A stretch of 64,000 nucleotides of DNA from Methanoculleus caldifontis (GCF_032842345.1 NZ_WBKO01000002.1:82208-146207), one strand, 5' to 3'; positions 7,490 through 15,963 are shown, counted from the first letter of the stretch. Translations and numbers: made by a program. The notes: generated by a model from the sequence alone, not told the origin.

Positions 7490-8515
7490 TCACCGCGGCG
7501 CAGGACCCGGGCCGGGGACCATCCTGCCCTCGGACTCGACACGCGGGGGCTTGATCCCGAACTCCGGCAGGATGGTGTCATGTGCGAGGTTGATGAACCT
7601 CTCCTGGTCCGGGCCCACCTGGTGGAGCAGGATGCTGTCGTAGCCGATATCGGCAAGCTCGCCCACCTTCTCGATAATCTTCTGCGGGTCGGAGCTGCAG
7701 AGGACCTTCTTCGCAACATCGTCCGGCGTCACCATCTGCTGCATCTGCTCAAAGTGCGTCGGGGTGGGGACGATCCAGTTCAGTTCCCCTTTGTTTGCCG
7801 CGACGGGGAACCACTCGTATGCCGTGCGCTTCGCCTCGTCAACACTTCGGCCATAACAGACCGCGGTCTCGACCATGCACGATTTGCCCTCGCCGCCTGA
7901 AGCGCGGAACGTCTGGATGACCTCTTCCGGCTTCTGTTCGTAGTGGATGAGCGCGTCGCCGATCTCACCGGCGACCTCCGCCGCCATCGGCCCTTCCGCC
8001 GAGATCCGTATCTTCGGGAGCTGCTCGGGCAGTTCGAAGATCTGTGCGTTGTCGACGGTGTAGTAGTTGCCGTAGTAGTCCTTCATCCCGCCTTTCCAGA
8101 GTGTCCTGATGATATTCACCGCCTCCCGGAGCATATCGAGCCGCACCGGCGCGGACGTCGGGAAGATGCCCCCGATGATGTGCTCGTTTAAGCTCTCTCC
8201 CGTCCCGAGGCCGAGTTCGAACCTTCCCGGCATCATGCTCGCTGCGGTTGCAGCGGCCTGCGCGACGATCGCCGGGTGGTAGCGCATCAGCGGACAGGTC
8301 ACGCCGGTGGAGACCTTGATCCGCGAGGTGGTCTGGGATATCCCGCCGATGGTGCACCAGGCAAACCCGGCATGTCCGTGGTTCGAGATCCACGGGAGGT
8401 AGTGGTCGCTGATGCTCACGAACGAGAAACCGGCATCCTCGGCAAGTCTTGCGTTGTGTACCAGTTCGGACGCACTGTGCGCCTCGGTGAAGAGTTTATA
8501 GCCAATCTCTACCAT
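7490..8515 (-). CDS. F420-dependent LLM-class oxidoreductase (glucose-6-phosphate dehydrogenase-like)
   Basis: The start at the ATG preceded by GAGGAGAGAAGG gives MVEIGYKLFTEAHSASELV and a 341-residue protein, the usual length for the TIM-barrel luciferase-like F420 family. ISDHYLPW (with His near residue 40), TSRIKVSTGVTCP, and GRFELGLGTGESLNEHIIG are typical of the subgroup related to F420-dependent glucose-6-phosphate dehydrogenase. The enzyme should transfer hydride between F420 and an alcohol or hemiacetal substrate; the substrate in methanogens is not known. It is monocistronic, downstream of and in the same direction as the GAF regulator. Confidence 0.88.
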   Translation of the reverse strand: MVEIGYKLFTEAHSASELVHNARLAEDAGFSFVSISDHYLPWISNHGHAGFAWCTIGGISQTTSRIKVSTGVTCPLMRYHPAIVAQAAATAASMMPGRFELGLGTGESLNEHIIGGIFPTSAPVRLDMLREAVNIIRTLWKGGMKDYYGNYYTVDNAQIFELPEQLPKIRISAEGPMAAEVAGEIGDALIHYEQKPEEVIQTFRASGGEGKSCMVETAVCYGRSVDEAKRTAYEWFPVAANKGELNWIVPTPTHFEQMQQMVTPDDVAKKVLCSSDPQKIIEKVGELADIGYDSILLHQVGPDQERFINLAHDTILPEFGIKPPRVESEGRMVPGPGPAPR

Positions 8516-8774
8516 TCCTTCTCTCTCCTCGTTAGTTCCCCGTCCCCTGTCCGGAGGTGTCGGGTATGGGCGGCGAGAGATCGTCACCGGCCTTAAACGT
8601 TGCGTCGATCGCCGGATGAAGGGAGTGTCGCCTCGAATAGTCGGTTCTGTCTCTGAATGGAGCCTGCCCCGGAGATGGGGTGTCCCCGCACCCGTTCTCT
8701 CCCCGCACGAATCCGGAGCGGACGGAAGAAGTGAGGGTTGCCGGGGAACGCCCCGGTAAAGCAGGACGGACCGG

Positions 8775-10415
8775 CTACCCCCCTCCGGCATCCGTGTGCA
8801 GCGCCGTACCGAGCGCCCGGGCAAGCCTCGACCGTTCGAGGGCGATGCCGAGCTGGAGCCCGATGGAGGAGAGGTTCTCAAGGCTCGTCGGCAGATAGTG
8901 CTTCTCTTCTTTGCTACCCATATTCAGCAGGCCGACTACCCGGTCGGCGACCTTTATCGGGAGGATGAGCAGCGTGCGGACACCTTGCGCCCGGATGGCG
9001 GGGTCGATGAGGGCTTCGTACTCCGGCGTCCCGGAGAGCAGATACACGACGTTGCGCTCCCTGTATGCACGCTCAAAGAGTCCGTCGAAGACGCCCGATA
9101 TGCACATCTTCCTGAGGCTCTCGGGCATGTTCCGCTGAACCCTCGGAACCATCTCGTCCCGATCGTCCTTGAGATAGACGCAGCCCATCTCAAAGCCCAG
9201 TGAGCCCATGGCCGCTTCGATGGACCGCTCAAGGATCGCCTCTTCATCGCTCGCGGTGTTCAGGATGGTGGAGACGGCGTTCATCGCGAGGAGCGTGTTG
9301 ACGAACTCCGACCGCTCCCGGTCGAGCCGCTGCATCTTCAAGGCGCTTGCGATCTCGTCTGCGACGATCTCGACGCTCTCGATCTCCGTCGCACCGACGC
9401 CGGACTCAAGGAAGAGGAGCACGGCACCGACGGCCCGCTCCTCCTCGATGATCGGGACGGCGACGATGTAATCGATCGTGCTGCCGTCCCCTGCAGCCAG
9501 GCGGCGGAGAACGTCGTCCTCCATGGCTTCGGAGACGGTCTCAAGCGTTGCCATGCAGCCCGAGAGAAGGGACGAGACAGCTTTGAGCAGTTCTGCGGAG
9601 ACCGGGAACGTGCTGTAGGCGACGCGCATGTCGGCCATCACGACGCTGCCCTGGACGAAGGGCACCAGACTCTCGCGAACCCCCTTCAGGGTCTCCTGCA
9701 GGAGTTCGGTCTCGCCTCCTGCGGTGCCAGCCGCCCTGATGATATAGAGAAGTGCCTCCATGTGCCTCCGGGTCCTTCTCCTGCTCGCAAGGTCCTCGCC
9801 GATGAGGACCCGGGCGCCGGGCGGATCTCCTGCGCCGGGGGAAACAAGAGTGAACCGGTAGGGCCGGTAGACCCCCGTCTTCTCCGCGAGGTCGAGTTCG
9901 ATTGAGGTGGCGGCCCCGTTCGCCGACCGGTCGAGGTGCTCGAGCCTCGCGGCCTGGGACGGGTGGACCAGATCGGAGAACTTCGCTGCCCCTGGAAAGA
10001 GGGAGGCGAAAAGCCGGTTTCGGGCGAGGATCCTGAGATCCTTGCTCACCGTCAGAATGAGGGCCTCCGGGAGGTCAAGACTGTCTTCGAGTTCCGCCTC
10101 CCTGATCAGGAGGGCATGGAGTTCGAAAGCCGCCGAGGCGAGTGTTCGAAGACCACGGGGCGTGCCTTCCGTATCCTCGCGGATTGCTATTGCCGGACCA
10201 TCCTCCGGCGCCTGCTTTACCATCCACAGTTTATTCCGCCCGATCTCCCGGAAATCGGCGATCCCCTTTGCGTGGAGCGTCCAGAGGTACTTGAGGACGG
10301 TGGCCCTGCTCTTTCCGATCCCCATGGAGATCTTGTCGAGCATGCACTCCTCGGGCGGGTGCGACCGAAGGTAGGCGATGATCAGGTGCTCGGTGTCCGC
10401 GAGGTCTTCCGTCAT
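8775..10415 (-). CDS. Winged-helix, PAS-like and double GAF domain transcription regulator
   Basis: The 546-residue protein starts with an ATG five bases after GAGGAG. Residues 1-70 form a winged helix-turn-helix (ISMGIGKSRATVLKYLWTLH, then a wing GIADFREIGRNKLW). Residues about 95-205 resemble a PAS fold (VSKDLRILARNRLFASLFPG). Two GAF-like sensor domains follow at about 215-370 (VPIIEEERAVGAVLLFLE) and 380-535 (LLILPIKVADRVVGLLNMGS), joined by a helix with heptads. It is likely a ligand- or redox-responsive regulator in the cytoplasm. It diverges from the DUF169/TusA/DsrE operon, and palindromes built on TATAC/GTATA lie in the gap, so it probably controls itself and that operon. Confidence 0.85.
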   Translation of the reverse strand: MTEDLADTEHLIIAYLRSHPPEECMLDKISMGIGKSRATVLKYLWTLHAKGIADFREIGRNKLWMVKQAPEDGPAIAIREDTEGTPRGLRTLASAAFELHALLIREAELEDSLDLPEALILTVSKDLRILARNRLFASLFPGAAKFSDLVHPSQAARLEHLDRSANGAATSIELDLAEKTGVYRPYRFTLVSPGAGDPPGARVLIGEDLASRRRTRRHMEALLYIIRAAGTAGGETELLQETLKGVRESLVPFVQGSVVMADMRVAYSTFPVSAELLKAVSSLLSGCMATLETVSEAMEDDVLRRLAAGDGSTIDYIVAVPIIEEERAVGAVLLFLESGVGATEIESVEIVADEIASALKMQRLDRERSEFVNTLLAMNAVSTILNTASDEEAILERSIEAAMGSLGFEMGCVYLKDDRDEMVPRVQRNMPESLRKMCISGVFDGLFERAYRERNVVYLLSGTPEYEALIDPAIRAQGVRTLLILPIKVADRVVGLLNMGSKEEKHYLPTSLENLSSIGLQLGIALERSRLARALGTALHTDAGGG

Positions 10416-10428
10416 ACTCTCCTCATGT

Positions 10429-10444
10429 TATACTATATGGTATA
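10429..10444. promoter_or_regulatory. Palindrome overlapping the GAF-regulator promoter
   Basis: TATACTATATGGTATA is a 16-bp dyad with 14 of 16 symmetric positions, sitting 13 bp before the regulator's start codon and overlapping its TATA-like region. It shares the TATAC...GTATA arms with the dyad at 10566-10580, which suggests one protein binds both. Confidence 0.6.
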
Positions 10445-10554
10445 AATTTCACGGGACGATAAACGTATCTCCGGTCCACGGCTCGCGGTCAGCGGACCGG
10501 GGCAAGGTCTGGGGCGTTGGTGGCGGGCCCGTGCTCCAGCCCGGGGAAAGGTTC

Positions 10555-10562
10555 TTATAAAA
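10555..10562 (+). promoter_or_regulatory. TATA box of the DUF169-TusA-DsrE operon
   Basis: TTATAAAA is a good archaeal TATA box, predicting a transcription start near 10585 and a leader of about 45 nt. The dyad at 10566-10580 lies between it and the start. Confidence 0.65.
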
Positions 10563-10565
10563 TAT

Positions 10566-10580
10566 ACTATACAGTATAGT
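10566..10580. promoter_or_regulatory. Operator-like palindrome in the DUF169 operon promoter
   Basis: ACTATACAGTATAGT is a perfect dyad with 7-bp arms around one central base. It begins directly after the TATA box, where a bound repressor would block the transcription machinery. The regulator encoded divergently is the obvious candidate to bind it (inference). Confidence 0.68.
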
Positions 10581-10631
10581 TATACTAATTCGACAGCGCC
10601 CCGTGCATCCGGGGCGATAGTGAGGAATACC

Positions 10632-11312
10632 ATGTCGCACGAGATGATCGCAAAGGAGTTACAGGGTCTGCTGGGGTTGAAGGGAAGCCCCGTTGCCGTA
10701 AAACTTGTAAAGACAGAGGCTGACGTGCCCGATGGCTACCCGAAGGTTCCGGAGAAGAGTAGGCACTGCCAGTTCGTGCAGGATGCCCGGCTTAAGGGCA
10801 TGAAGGGATACGCGACCCGGACCGAGCACCTCTGCAAGGGTGGCGCGGGCGTGATGGGCATCGAACCCCTCCCGGAGGCGGTGGCGACCGGCAGCATGTA
10901 TCACAACCTCGGCAATTTCAGGACGGCGGAGGGGGCGCTCGAAACGGTCGCCGCCATCCCGAAGTGCGCCGGAGATCACTACGCCTCCGTCTACTCGCCA
11001 CTTGAATCGGCGGAGTTCGAGCCGGACGTCGTCGTCATCGTGGCGACCCCGCGGCAGGCGCTGAGACTGAGCCAGGCTTACCTTTATACCGACGGCGGCA
11101 GGTTCTCCTGCGACTACGCCGGGATTCAGTCCATCTGCGCGGACGCCGTCGTCGCCGTGAAGGAGCGCGGCGTGCCGAACCTGACGCTCGGCTGCAACGG
11201 CTCGCGAAAGAACTCGGGGATCGCCGAGGACGAGGTCATCCTTGGTATACCGCCGCGAAACCTCCCCGCGATCGTCGAGGCGCTCAAGGTGTTCGCGGAG
11301 AAGTGGGGATAA
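10632..11312 (+). CDS. DUF169 family protein
   Basis: The ATG at 10632 is preferred over the GTG twelve bases upstream because TGAGG lies seven bases before it. The 226-residue product reads MSHEMIAKELQGLLGLKGSP and contains the family blocks KSRHCQFVQDARLKG, FSCDYAGIQSICADAV and TLGCNGSRKNSGIAEDE, rich in conserved Cys, typical of the uncharacterised archaeal/bacterial DUF169 family. The three or more Cys (CQF, CDY, CAD, GCNG) suggest a metal or redox cofactor. It is first in an operon, three bases before the TusA/DsrE fusion gene, which points to a link with sulfur or redox chemistry. Its biochemical activity is unknown. A second DUF169 gene lies at 20030. Confidence 0.85.
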   Translation: MSHEMIAKELQGLLGLKGSPVAVKLVKTEADVPDGYPKVPEKSRHCQFVQDARLKGMKGYATRTEHLCKGGAGVMGIEPLPEAVATGSMYHNLGNFRTAEGALETVAAIPKCAGDHYASVYSPLESAEFEPDVVVIVATPRQALRLSQAYLYTDGGRFSCDYAGIQSICADAVVAVKERGVPNLTLGCNGSRKNSGIAEDEVILGIPPRNLPAIVEALKVFAEKWG

Positions 11313-11315
11313 GGC

Positions 11316-12152
11316 ATGGCACGAAGAATCCCGGCATATGGGATCAGGGCGCCGAACTCCTGCATCCTCGCGGAGAACGTCCTCCGGAACGCGGCCGAAC
11401 CGGACGAGGAACTCCGGTTCGTGCTCAGCCCCGGCGCCGAGGAGGGCATGGATGCCGTGGCAGAGAAGTTCGGGTATACCCTGGAGGTCGGACGGAGCGG
11501 CGACGCCGTGGAGGCGCGGATGGTCCCGAACGGCAGAACGATGCAGGAGGTCGACGTTACGGGAGACACCTGCCCCGGCCCGGCGATCACGGTCGGCAAC
11601 CTTCTTTCGTCGCTCCCGGTCGGGGAGCGGCTGAAGGTGAACTGCAAGAACCGTTCCTCGCTCGACGACATCGCCCGTGCGGTCAAGTCGACCGGCTCCC
11701 GGGTCGTCGGGGAGGGGACCAATGGGGAGCGGCACTACCTGATCGCGGAGAAGGCGGAGCGGCCGGCGGAGGGGGTGGTCGTAGCGAACCGGGACGCCGT
11801 GGTGATCGTCCAGAGCAACGGCATCGGTAACGCCGAGCGGGCCTACGCGACGTTCCTCTTCTCGAAGGTGGCGCTCTCGATGGGGAAGAAAGTGATCGTT
11901 TTCCTGCTCATGGACGGCGCGAGCATCGCGAAACGTGGGGCCACTATGGGCGTGAAGCACCCGGCCTTCGAGCGGCTCGACCGGCTCATGGACGAGGCGA
12001 TCGGAGCCGGAGCGGCGATCTATGTCTGCGAGATCTCGGCACAGTTCCGGGGGATCGGCGAGAGCGACCTCGTTCCCGGCGTGAAGATCGCAGGGGCCGC
12101 GACCTACCTCGACCTCGTCAGCAACCCGGCCCATGCGGTTGTGAACTTCTGA
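11316..12152 (+). CDS. TusA-like / TusA / DsrE fusion protein
   Basis: This 278-residue protein joins three sulfur-carrier folds. Residues 75-145 are a TusA domain with DVTGDTCPGPAITVGNLLSS, whose Cys86 in the CPGP motif would carry persulfide. Residues 5-60 look like a degenerate copy: APNSCILAENVLRNAAEPDE keeps a Cys16 but not the CPxP, and ends with EKFGYTLEV as TusA domains do. Residues about 155-278 are a DsrE-like domain (VIVQSNGIGNAERAYATFLF, GKKVIVFLLMDG, YVCEISAQF). In known systems, TusA and DsrE relay sulfur between desulfurases and acceptors; here the relay is probably intramolecular. It sits between DUF169 and a membrane protein. Confidence 0.88.
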   Translation: MARRIPAYGIRAPNSCILAENVLRNAAEPDEELRFVLSPGAEEGMDAVAEKFGYTLEVGRSGDAVEARMVPNGRTMQEVDVTGDTCPGPAITVGNLLSSLPVGERLKVNCKNRSSLDDIARAVKSTGSRVVGEGTNGERHYLIAEKAERPAEGVVVANRDAVVIVQSNGIGNAERAYATFLFSKVALSMGKKVIVFLLMDGASIAKRGATMGVKHPAFERLDRLMDEAIGAGAAIYVCEISAQFRGIGESDLVPGVKIAGAATYLDLVSNPAHAVVNF

Positions 12153-12161
12153 GGTGAGAAG

Positions 12162-12491
12162 ATGGACATGACCTATCTCGTCATCGCCCTCGCGGTCCTC
12201 GCAAGCAGCCTCGTCACCGGGTTCATCACCTTCCGGATGCTCGGGATGCGCCTTGCGCCGCACTTCGCGGCGCTCGCGCTTGCCCTCCTCGCCACCCTCG
12301 CCGCCGTCGCGACCGGGCTCTTTGCGCTCGTCCTCGCGGCCGCCGCCCTGCAGATGCTCGCGGCGGTCACGGCATACACTCAGATCTGGCCGACGCTGAA
12401 GTACTCCTTCCAGACGTCGCCGGGTTACGCGCCGCACCTTGCCCTCGTGACAATGCTCCCCGTCCTTGCCCTCGCAGCAGTCGTGCTGTAA
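12162..12491 (+). CDS. Small integral membrane protein of the DUF169-TusA-DsrE operon
   Basis: This 109-residue protein starts ten bases after the DsrE fusion with GAGGTGAGAAG before the ATG. It has three to four hydrophobic helices (residues 4-24, 32-54, 55-75 and 88-109) and almost no polar residues outside short loops such as TQIWPTLKYSFQTSPGYAPH. It has no known motif. Its position makes it the probable membrane partner of the cytoplasmic sulfur carriers, for instance for anchoring, but that is inference. Confidence 0.78.
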   Translation: MDMTYLVIALAVLASSLVTGFITFRMLGMRLAPHFAALALALLATLAAVATGLFALVLAAAALQMLAAVTAYTQIWPTLKYSFQTSPGYAPHLALVTMLPVLALAAVVL

Positions 12492-12494
12492 GGG

Positions 12495-12505
12495 TTCTTA
12501 TTTTT
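12495..12505 (+). terminator. Possible T-rich terminator after the DUF169 operon
   Basis: TTCTTATTTTT follows the stop codon by three bases, in the 22-bp gap between convergent genes. Oligo-T runs of this type end transcription in archaea. It is short and only weakly supported. Confidence 0.35.
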
Positions 12506-12513
12506 ACAGCCGC

Positions 12514-13323
12514 TCAGTAGCCTGTCGCGTAGTAGTAGCCGTCTTCTTCCCTGACGCGGACCGGAACCCGGAAAAGCCCGCCGATGGCATCGTCGGTCAG
12601 GACTTCCCCCTTTTCGCCGTCCATCCGGACGGCGCCGTCCCGTATCAGGACGACCCGGCCGATCTCAGGGATGATGTCGGGGAGGCTGTGCGTTACGAGG
12701 ATGATGCCGGTGCCCGATTGCGCGATCTTTCGGAGGGTCTTTCTGAAGGTGTGGAGCGCGTGGAGATCGAGGCTGTTCGTGGGCTCGTCGAGGACGAGGG
12801 TGCCCGGGTCGTGGACCAGCGCCCGCCCGATCAGGAGCCTGCGACCCTCGCCCGAGGAGATCTCCGTCATCGGGCGGTCGGCGAGATGAGCGACCTCGAG
12901 GAATTCGAGGATCTCGTCGGTCTTTTGCTCCATTTCGGGCGTCACCTCATGGGAGAGGAAGAGCCCGATGCTCGAGAAGAACCCCGAGAGCACGACCTCG
13001 CGACCCGATACTTTGCGGGTGAAGGTCTGCTGGAGGTCGCCGGAAACAAGCCCGATATAGGACCGGAGGTCAAAGGCGTCCCACCTGTCCTGCCCCCTGA
13101 ACCTGAAGACGACCTCTGGGCCCGGAGAGGAAGGGTAGTACTCGCGGGTGATCGCCCGGATGAGCGACGACTTTCCGGCACCGTTCGGGCCGAGAATGGC
13201 GATCTGCTCTCCTTCGCGGATGGTGAGCGATACCTGGTCGAGGAGTCTTCGGCCGCTCCGGACGACGCTGACGTTCCGGAACTCGATCAGAGGTTGGAGG
13301 GAGCATCGAGAGCCGTCAGTCAT
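12514..13323 (-). CDS. ABC transporter ATP-binding protein (ModF/YlmA-like)
   Basis: This 269-residue protein has Walker A GPNGAGKSS (about residue 44), a Q-loop in GDLQQTF, the signature ISSGEGRRLLIGRAL, Walker B TLVLDEPT and the switch His in VTHS. The SSGE signature and the domain length match stand-alone ATPases of the ModF/YlmA group. No permease or binding protein is beside it, so the partner is elsewhere or the protein is regulatory. It is convergent with the DUF169 operon. Confidence 0.88.
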   Translation of the reverse strand: MTDGSRCSLQPLIEFRNVSVVRSGRRLLDQVSLTIREGEQIAILGPNGAGKSSLIRAITREYYPSSPGPEVVFRFRGQDRWDAFDLRSYIGLVSGDLQQTFTRKVSGREVVLSGFFSSIGLFLSHEVTPEMEQKTDEILEFLEVAHLADRPMTEISSGEGRRLLIGRALVHDPGTLVLDEPTNSLDLHALHTFRKTLRKIAQSGTGIILVTHSLPDIIPEIGRVVLIRDGAVRMDGEKGEVLTDDAIGGLFRVPVRVREEDGYYYATGY

Positions 13324-13425
13324 GCCGGCCGCTCCGTCGGGTGGGATTTGTGGGGAAAGTATCTGACATGGAACTCATCGAATATCTTGCTGTGATATTG
13401 GGCTGTTGTCCTCAAAAGGTATCCT

Positions 13426-14175
13426 TCATCGTTGCGGGGCGCCGAGCAGCGCGGCAACCCTCTCCGGATCGTCCGTGTAGACATGGAGGAACCCGGCGGG
13501 TTCCAGCTTCACTCTGACGTAGCCGGGATACCGCAGACCGATCAGGGCGCGATAGAGCCACTCCAACATAAACACCGTCCAGCCGACCGCCAGGAGAACC
13601 TGAAAGCCGAGATAAGGGTCGGTAACAGGACCGCCCGGGTAGCGCATCAACCCGTTCCCTACGGTGGCAAAGAACATCACTGCAGCCATGAGGATCAGGA
13701 GCAGTGCGGATGCCCACTGGGGTATGGGCAGGTAGGGCTGTTTCACCTCGACCGACCGGATCGTATCCTTTCCAAAGACAAGTGGCCGGGCACGCGATCT
13801 CCGGACGATGACGGAGTTTCCGGAGGATTCTACTACGGTTCGATACGGATCGAAGCAGATGCGCCATGCGGCCCACGCCAGAAGGGAGACGGCCAGGGAG
13901 GTAAAGGTGAGCCCGGGCCACAGGGAGGGGATCAGGATGGATACCACGAGGAGGAGAAGGAAAACCAGGACAGCGAACGGCATCAGCACAAAGAAGCGAG
14001 GACTGGTGTACTCCACGAATACATCCTCCACCACCTCCCGGCTGCTGTCCGCCTCCATCCCGGTCTCAACCTCATCGCCCGGCGCGGCGTACCGCCGCCG
14101 GCAGGCTCCGGCCGCCGCTGCGTTCGGGCACCAGCCCATCCACCGGCGTATCGCTTCAGCGAACCTCATCGACAT
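13426..14175 (-). CDS. GWCP-tag membrane protein A (DUF1673-like)
   Basis: The start is set by GGAGG nine bases before ATG and gives a 249-residue protein with MSMRFAEAIRRWMGWCPNA at its N-terminus. After a basic, probably disordered linker (ACRRRYAAP) come two membrane helices (about 60-100), a globular strand-rich segment (SVIVRRSRARPLVFGKDTIR), two more helices and a C-terminal TDDPERVAALLGAP. The last motif recurs in protein C. The globular part resembles bacterial PH-like domains of small membrane proteins. It is the last gene of the operon and overlaps the upstream gene by 10 nt. The family name is from memory of Methanosarcina DUF1673 proteins with the same N-terminal tag; function is unknown. 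Confidence 0.8.
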   Translation of the reverse strand: MSMRFAEAIRRWMGWCPNAAAAGACRRRYAAPGDEVETGMEADSSREVVEDVFVEYTSPRFFVLMPFAVLVFLLLLVVSILIPSLWPGLTFTSLAVSLLAWAAWRICFDPYRTVVESSGNSVIVRRSRARPLVFGKDTIRSVEVKQPYLPIPQWASALLLILMAAVMFFATVGNGLMRYPGGPVTDPYLGFQVLLAVGWTVFMLEWLYRALIGLRYPGYVRVKLEPAGFLHVYTDDPERVAALLGAPQR

Positions 14176-14651
14176 GCGGATGCCTCCCCACCGAAGTTTG
14201 CACGGTAGATCTCCTTCCGGTGGAAAAGGTAAATCACCATGATGATGATCCCGCCGACAAGCGTCGCCGCCCCCCAGGTCAGCGGCCGCCAGGTGACGAT
14301 ATCGCCAAGCAGCGTCTCCCTCTCGAAGCTGCTCCCGGCGCGGATACTCTGCGCATCGTAATACACCGCAACGGCGGAGAGGACGACGAGAAGCGGGAGG
14401 AACTCCCGCTGGTAGACGACCGGGAAGAGCCATGCGAGAGCAATGAGGATCAGCAGCATGTTCTCCTGGTAGCCGCTCCGGTCTCCGCCTGCAGTGCCAG
14501 CCGGCTCCGGGGCAGGGTTTGGCCCCGGGTTCCTTCCCTTCCAGGCATTTTCGTAGCCCGCTTCCGCGCTCGCGCGCCGGACGGGTCTGACGGCGTCGGC
14601 GTTCGGGCACCAGCCGAGTTTCTTCCGGATATACTCCAGAAATACTGTCAT
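14166..14651 (-). CDS. GWCP-tag membrane protein B
   Basis: This 161-residue protein begins MTVFLEYIRKKLGWCPNADA, the shared tag, followed by a linker rich in Pro and Gly (RNPGPNPAPEPAGTAGG) and three or four membrane helices in residues 65-145. Unlike A and C it lacks the TDDPERV tail. It overlaps protein C by 4 nt and protein A by 10 nt, so translation is coupled. No activity can be named. Confidence 0.76.
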   Translation of the reverse strand: MTVFLEYIRKKLGWCPNADAVRPVRRASAEAGYENAWKGRNPGPNPAPEPAGTAGGDRSGYQENMLLILIALAWLFPVVYQREFLPLLVVLSAVAVYYDAQSIRAGSSFERETLLGDIVTWRPLTWGAATLVGGIIIMVIYLFHRKEIYRANFGGEASACR

Positions 14652-15358
14652 CCGGCTACCCCCAGCATTCGGGCAACCCGTTCGGGGTCATCGGTGTAGA
14701 TTGTGGCGATCTTCTTCTTTGTCGTTATCGTCAGGGTTCGCGGGTAATGTGTCCGCACGTAAGTGCGGTAGAAGATCACGGGGAAGAAGACCGCGCCGCC
14801 AAGCCCGAAGATAAACCGCATGGAGGTCGGGTTATCCCATCCGTGGTATATACCGGCGGCCGCCGATACGAGAAGCGCCGCCAGCGCCGCCAGCGCCGTC
14901 GCAAGGAGCCAGGAGGGGGCGGGGAGTTTGTTCTCGTTCACCTCCGCCTTCACGACGGCACTCTTCGGGATGACGACGGGCCGAAAGAGCGGTCGCCTGA
15001 TGGTGATCGTCTCTGAAGATATCTTGATGTGGGCCCTTCGCATGACCCCGTACAACTCCGCACCGGAGAAAGCCAGCAGAAGAGCCAGCAGGATAAGGCG
15101 CCATGCAGAGGTTGTCACAGCGAGGCATACGATGAACAGAGCGCCGGCAACAATCAGAATAAGGTACATTGCCGGGGTGCCGATCGGGCCGTAGTCAACC
15201 AGTGCACCCTCCACCACCTCCCGGCCCCCCTCTCTCGCCGTACCGACTCCGACCTCGCCCTCCGGCGCGGCGTATCGCCGTCTGCAGGCTCCGGCGGCTG
15301 CCGCGTTCGGGCACCAGCCCATCCATCTCCGTATCGCCCCGGCGAATCTCATCAGCAT
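14648..15358 (-). CDS. GWCP-tag membrane protein C (paralogue of A)
   Basis: This 236-residue protein starts MLMRFAGAIRRWMGWCPNA and shares with A the linker ACRRRYAAP, the order helix pair / strand domain (KISSETITIRRPLFRPVVIP) / helix pair, and the tail YTDDPERVARMLG. The two therefore arose by duplication. The tag is predicted to be cytoplasmic because it is followed by many Arg residues. It overlaps D by 7 nt and B by 4 nt. Confidence 0.79.
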   Translation of the reverse strand: MLMRFAGAIRRWMGWCPNAAAAGACRRRYAAPEGEVGVGTAREGGREVVEGALVDYGPIGTPAMYLILIVAGALFIVCLAVTTSAWRLILLALLLAFSGAELYGVMRRAHIKISSETITIRRPLFRPVVIPKSAVVKAEVNENKLPAPSWLLATALAALAALLVSAAAGIYHGWDNPTSMRFIFGLGGAVFFPVIFYRTYVRTHYPRTLTITTKKKIATIYTDDPERVARMLGVAG

Positions 15359-15963
15359 ACGGGCTCCTCCCGCGTCGCCGCATCCAGGGCATACATCGAC
15401 CCTTTCTCTGCGATCAGGGTAGTGCGGTGCCGCCGCTCCCAGAGGAGCGTGACGCCGTACTGGGCCCAGCCGAAGAGGCTCAAGGCCAGCGTGAACCTGA
15501 CGATCCAGCCGGACATACCGCTCAGGACAAAATAACCAATAAAGGCGACGAGAATAACGGCGGCTGCCGGCATGCTCAGGCGCCGGATGATGCGCAGTCT
15601 TTTACTCATGTTGGCCCGGATGAACTCACCGGCAACAACCCGCGCATACTGCTTCCGGCAACCGAGCAGGAAGCCGATGAACCCTCCCACCCCGATGCCG
15701 AGGCCCGTCCACAGGGTCGGGTACCCCGGAGTATCCTCGATCAGGAGAAGTGCTGCCGCTGCCGCCGCTGAGAAGGCTACCGCTGTAACCAGCAGCTGGT
15801 TGTGGTAGCGGTTCCACCAGCCGGGCCCGGTCCGGGAGAGGCCGTCCCCTCCGCCCGGCGCCGCGACCGTCGCCGGATGCACCGCTGGATTCACCCGCAT
15901 CGATCCTGCCATGGGGCACCAGCCCATCCACCTCCGTATCGTCTCGGAGGCCTTCATTATCAT
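15352..15963 (-). CDS. GWCP-tag membrane protein D
   Basis: This 203-residue protein starts MIMKASETIRRWMGWCPMAG. A Gly/Pro-rich linker follows, then a helix pair (QLLVTAVAFSAAAAAALLLI and LWTGLGIGVGGFIGFLLGC) and a second pair near residues 130-175, ending with WERRHRTTLIAEKGSMYALD. It is a close paralogue of E: about 120 bp (15690-15810) are nearly identical to 16294-16413. It overlaps E by 4 nt and C by 7 nt. Confidence 0.79.
   Translation of the reverse strand: MIMKASETIRRWMGWCPMAGSMRVNPAVHPATVAAPGGGDGLSRTGPGWWNRYHNQLLVTAVAFSAAAAAALLLIEDTPGYPTLWTGLGIGVGGFIGFLLGCRKQYARVVAGEFIRANMSKRLRIIRRLSMPAAAVILVAFIGYFVLSGMSGWIVRFTLALSLFGWAQYGVTLLWERRHRTTLIAEKGSMYALDAATREEPVC

Noticed and set aside
7351-7554. 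Short frame with FTCPAF...VCRSCKK that looks like a zinc ribbon
   Set aside because: It overlaps the end of the F420 oxidoreductase gene, has no ribosome binding site, and the Cys spacing is not a complete zinc ribbon.
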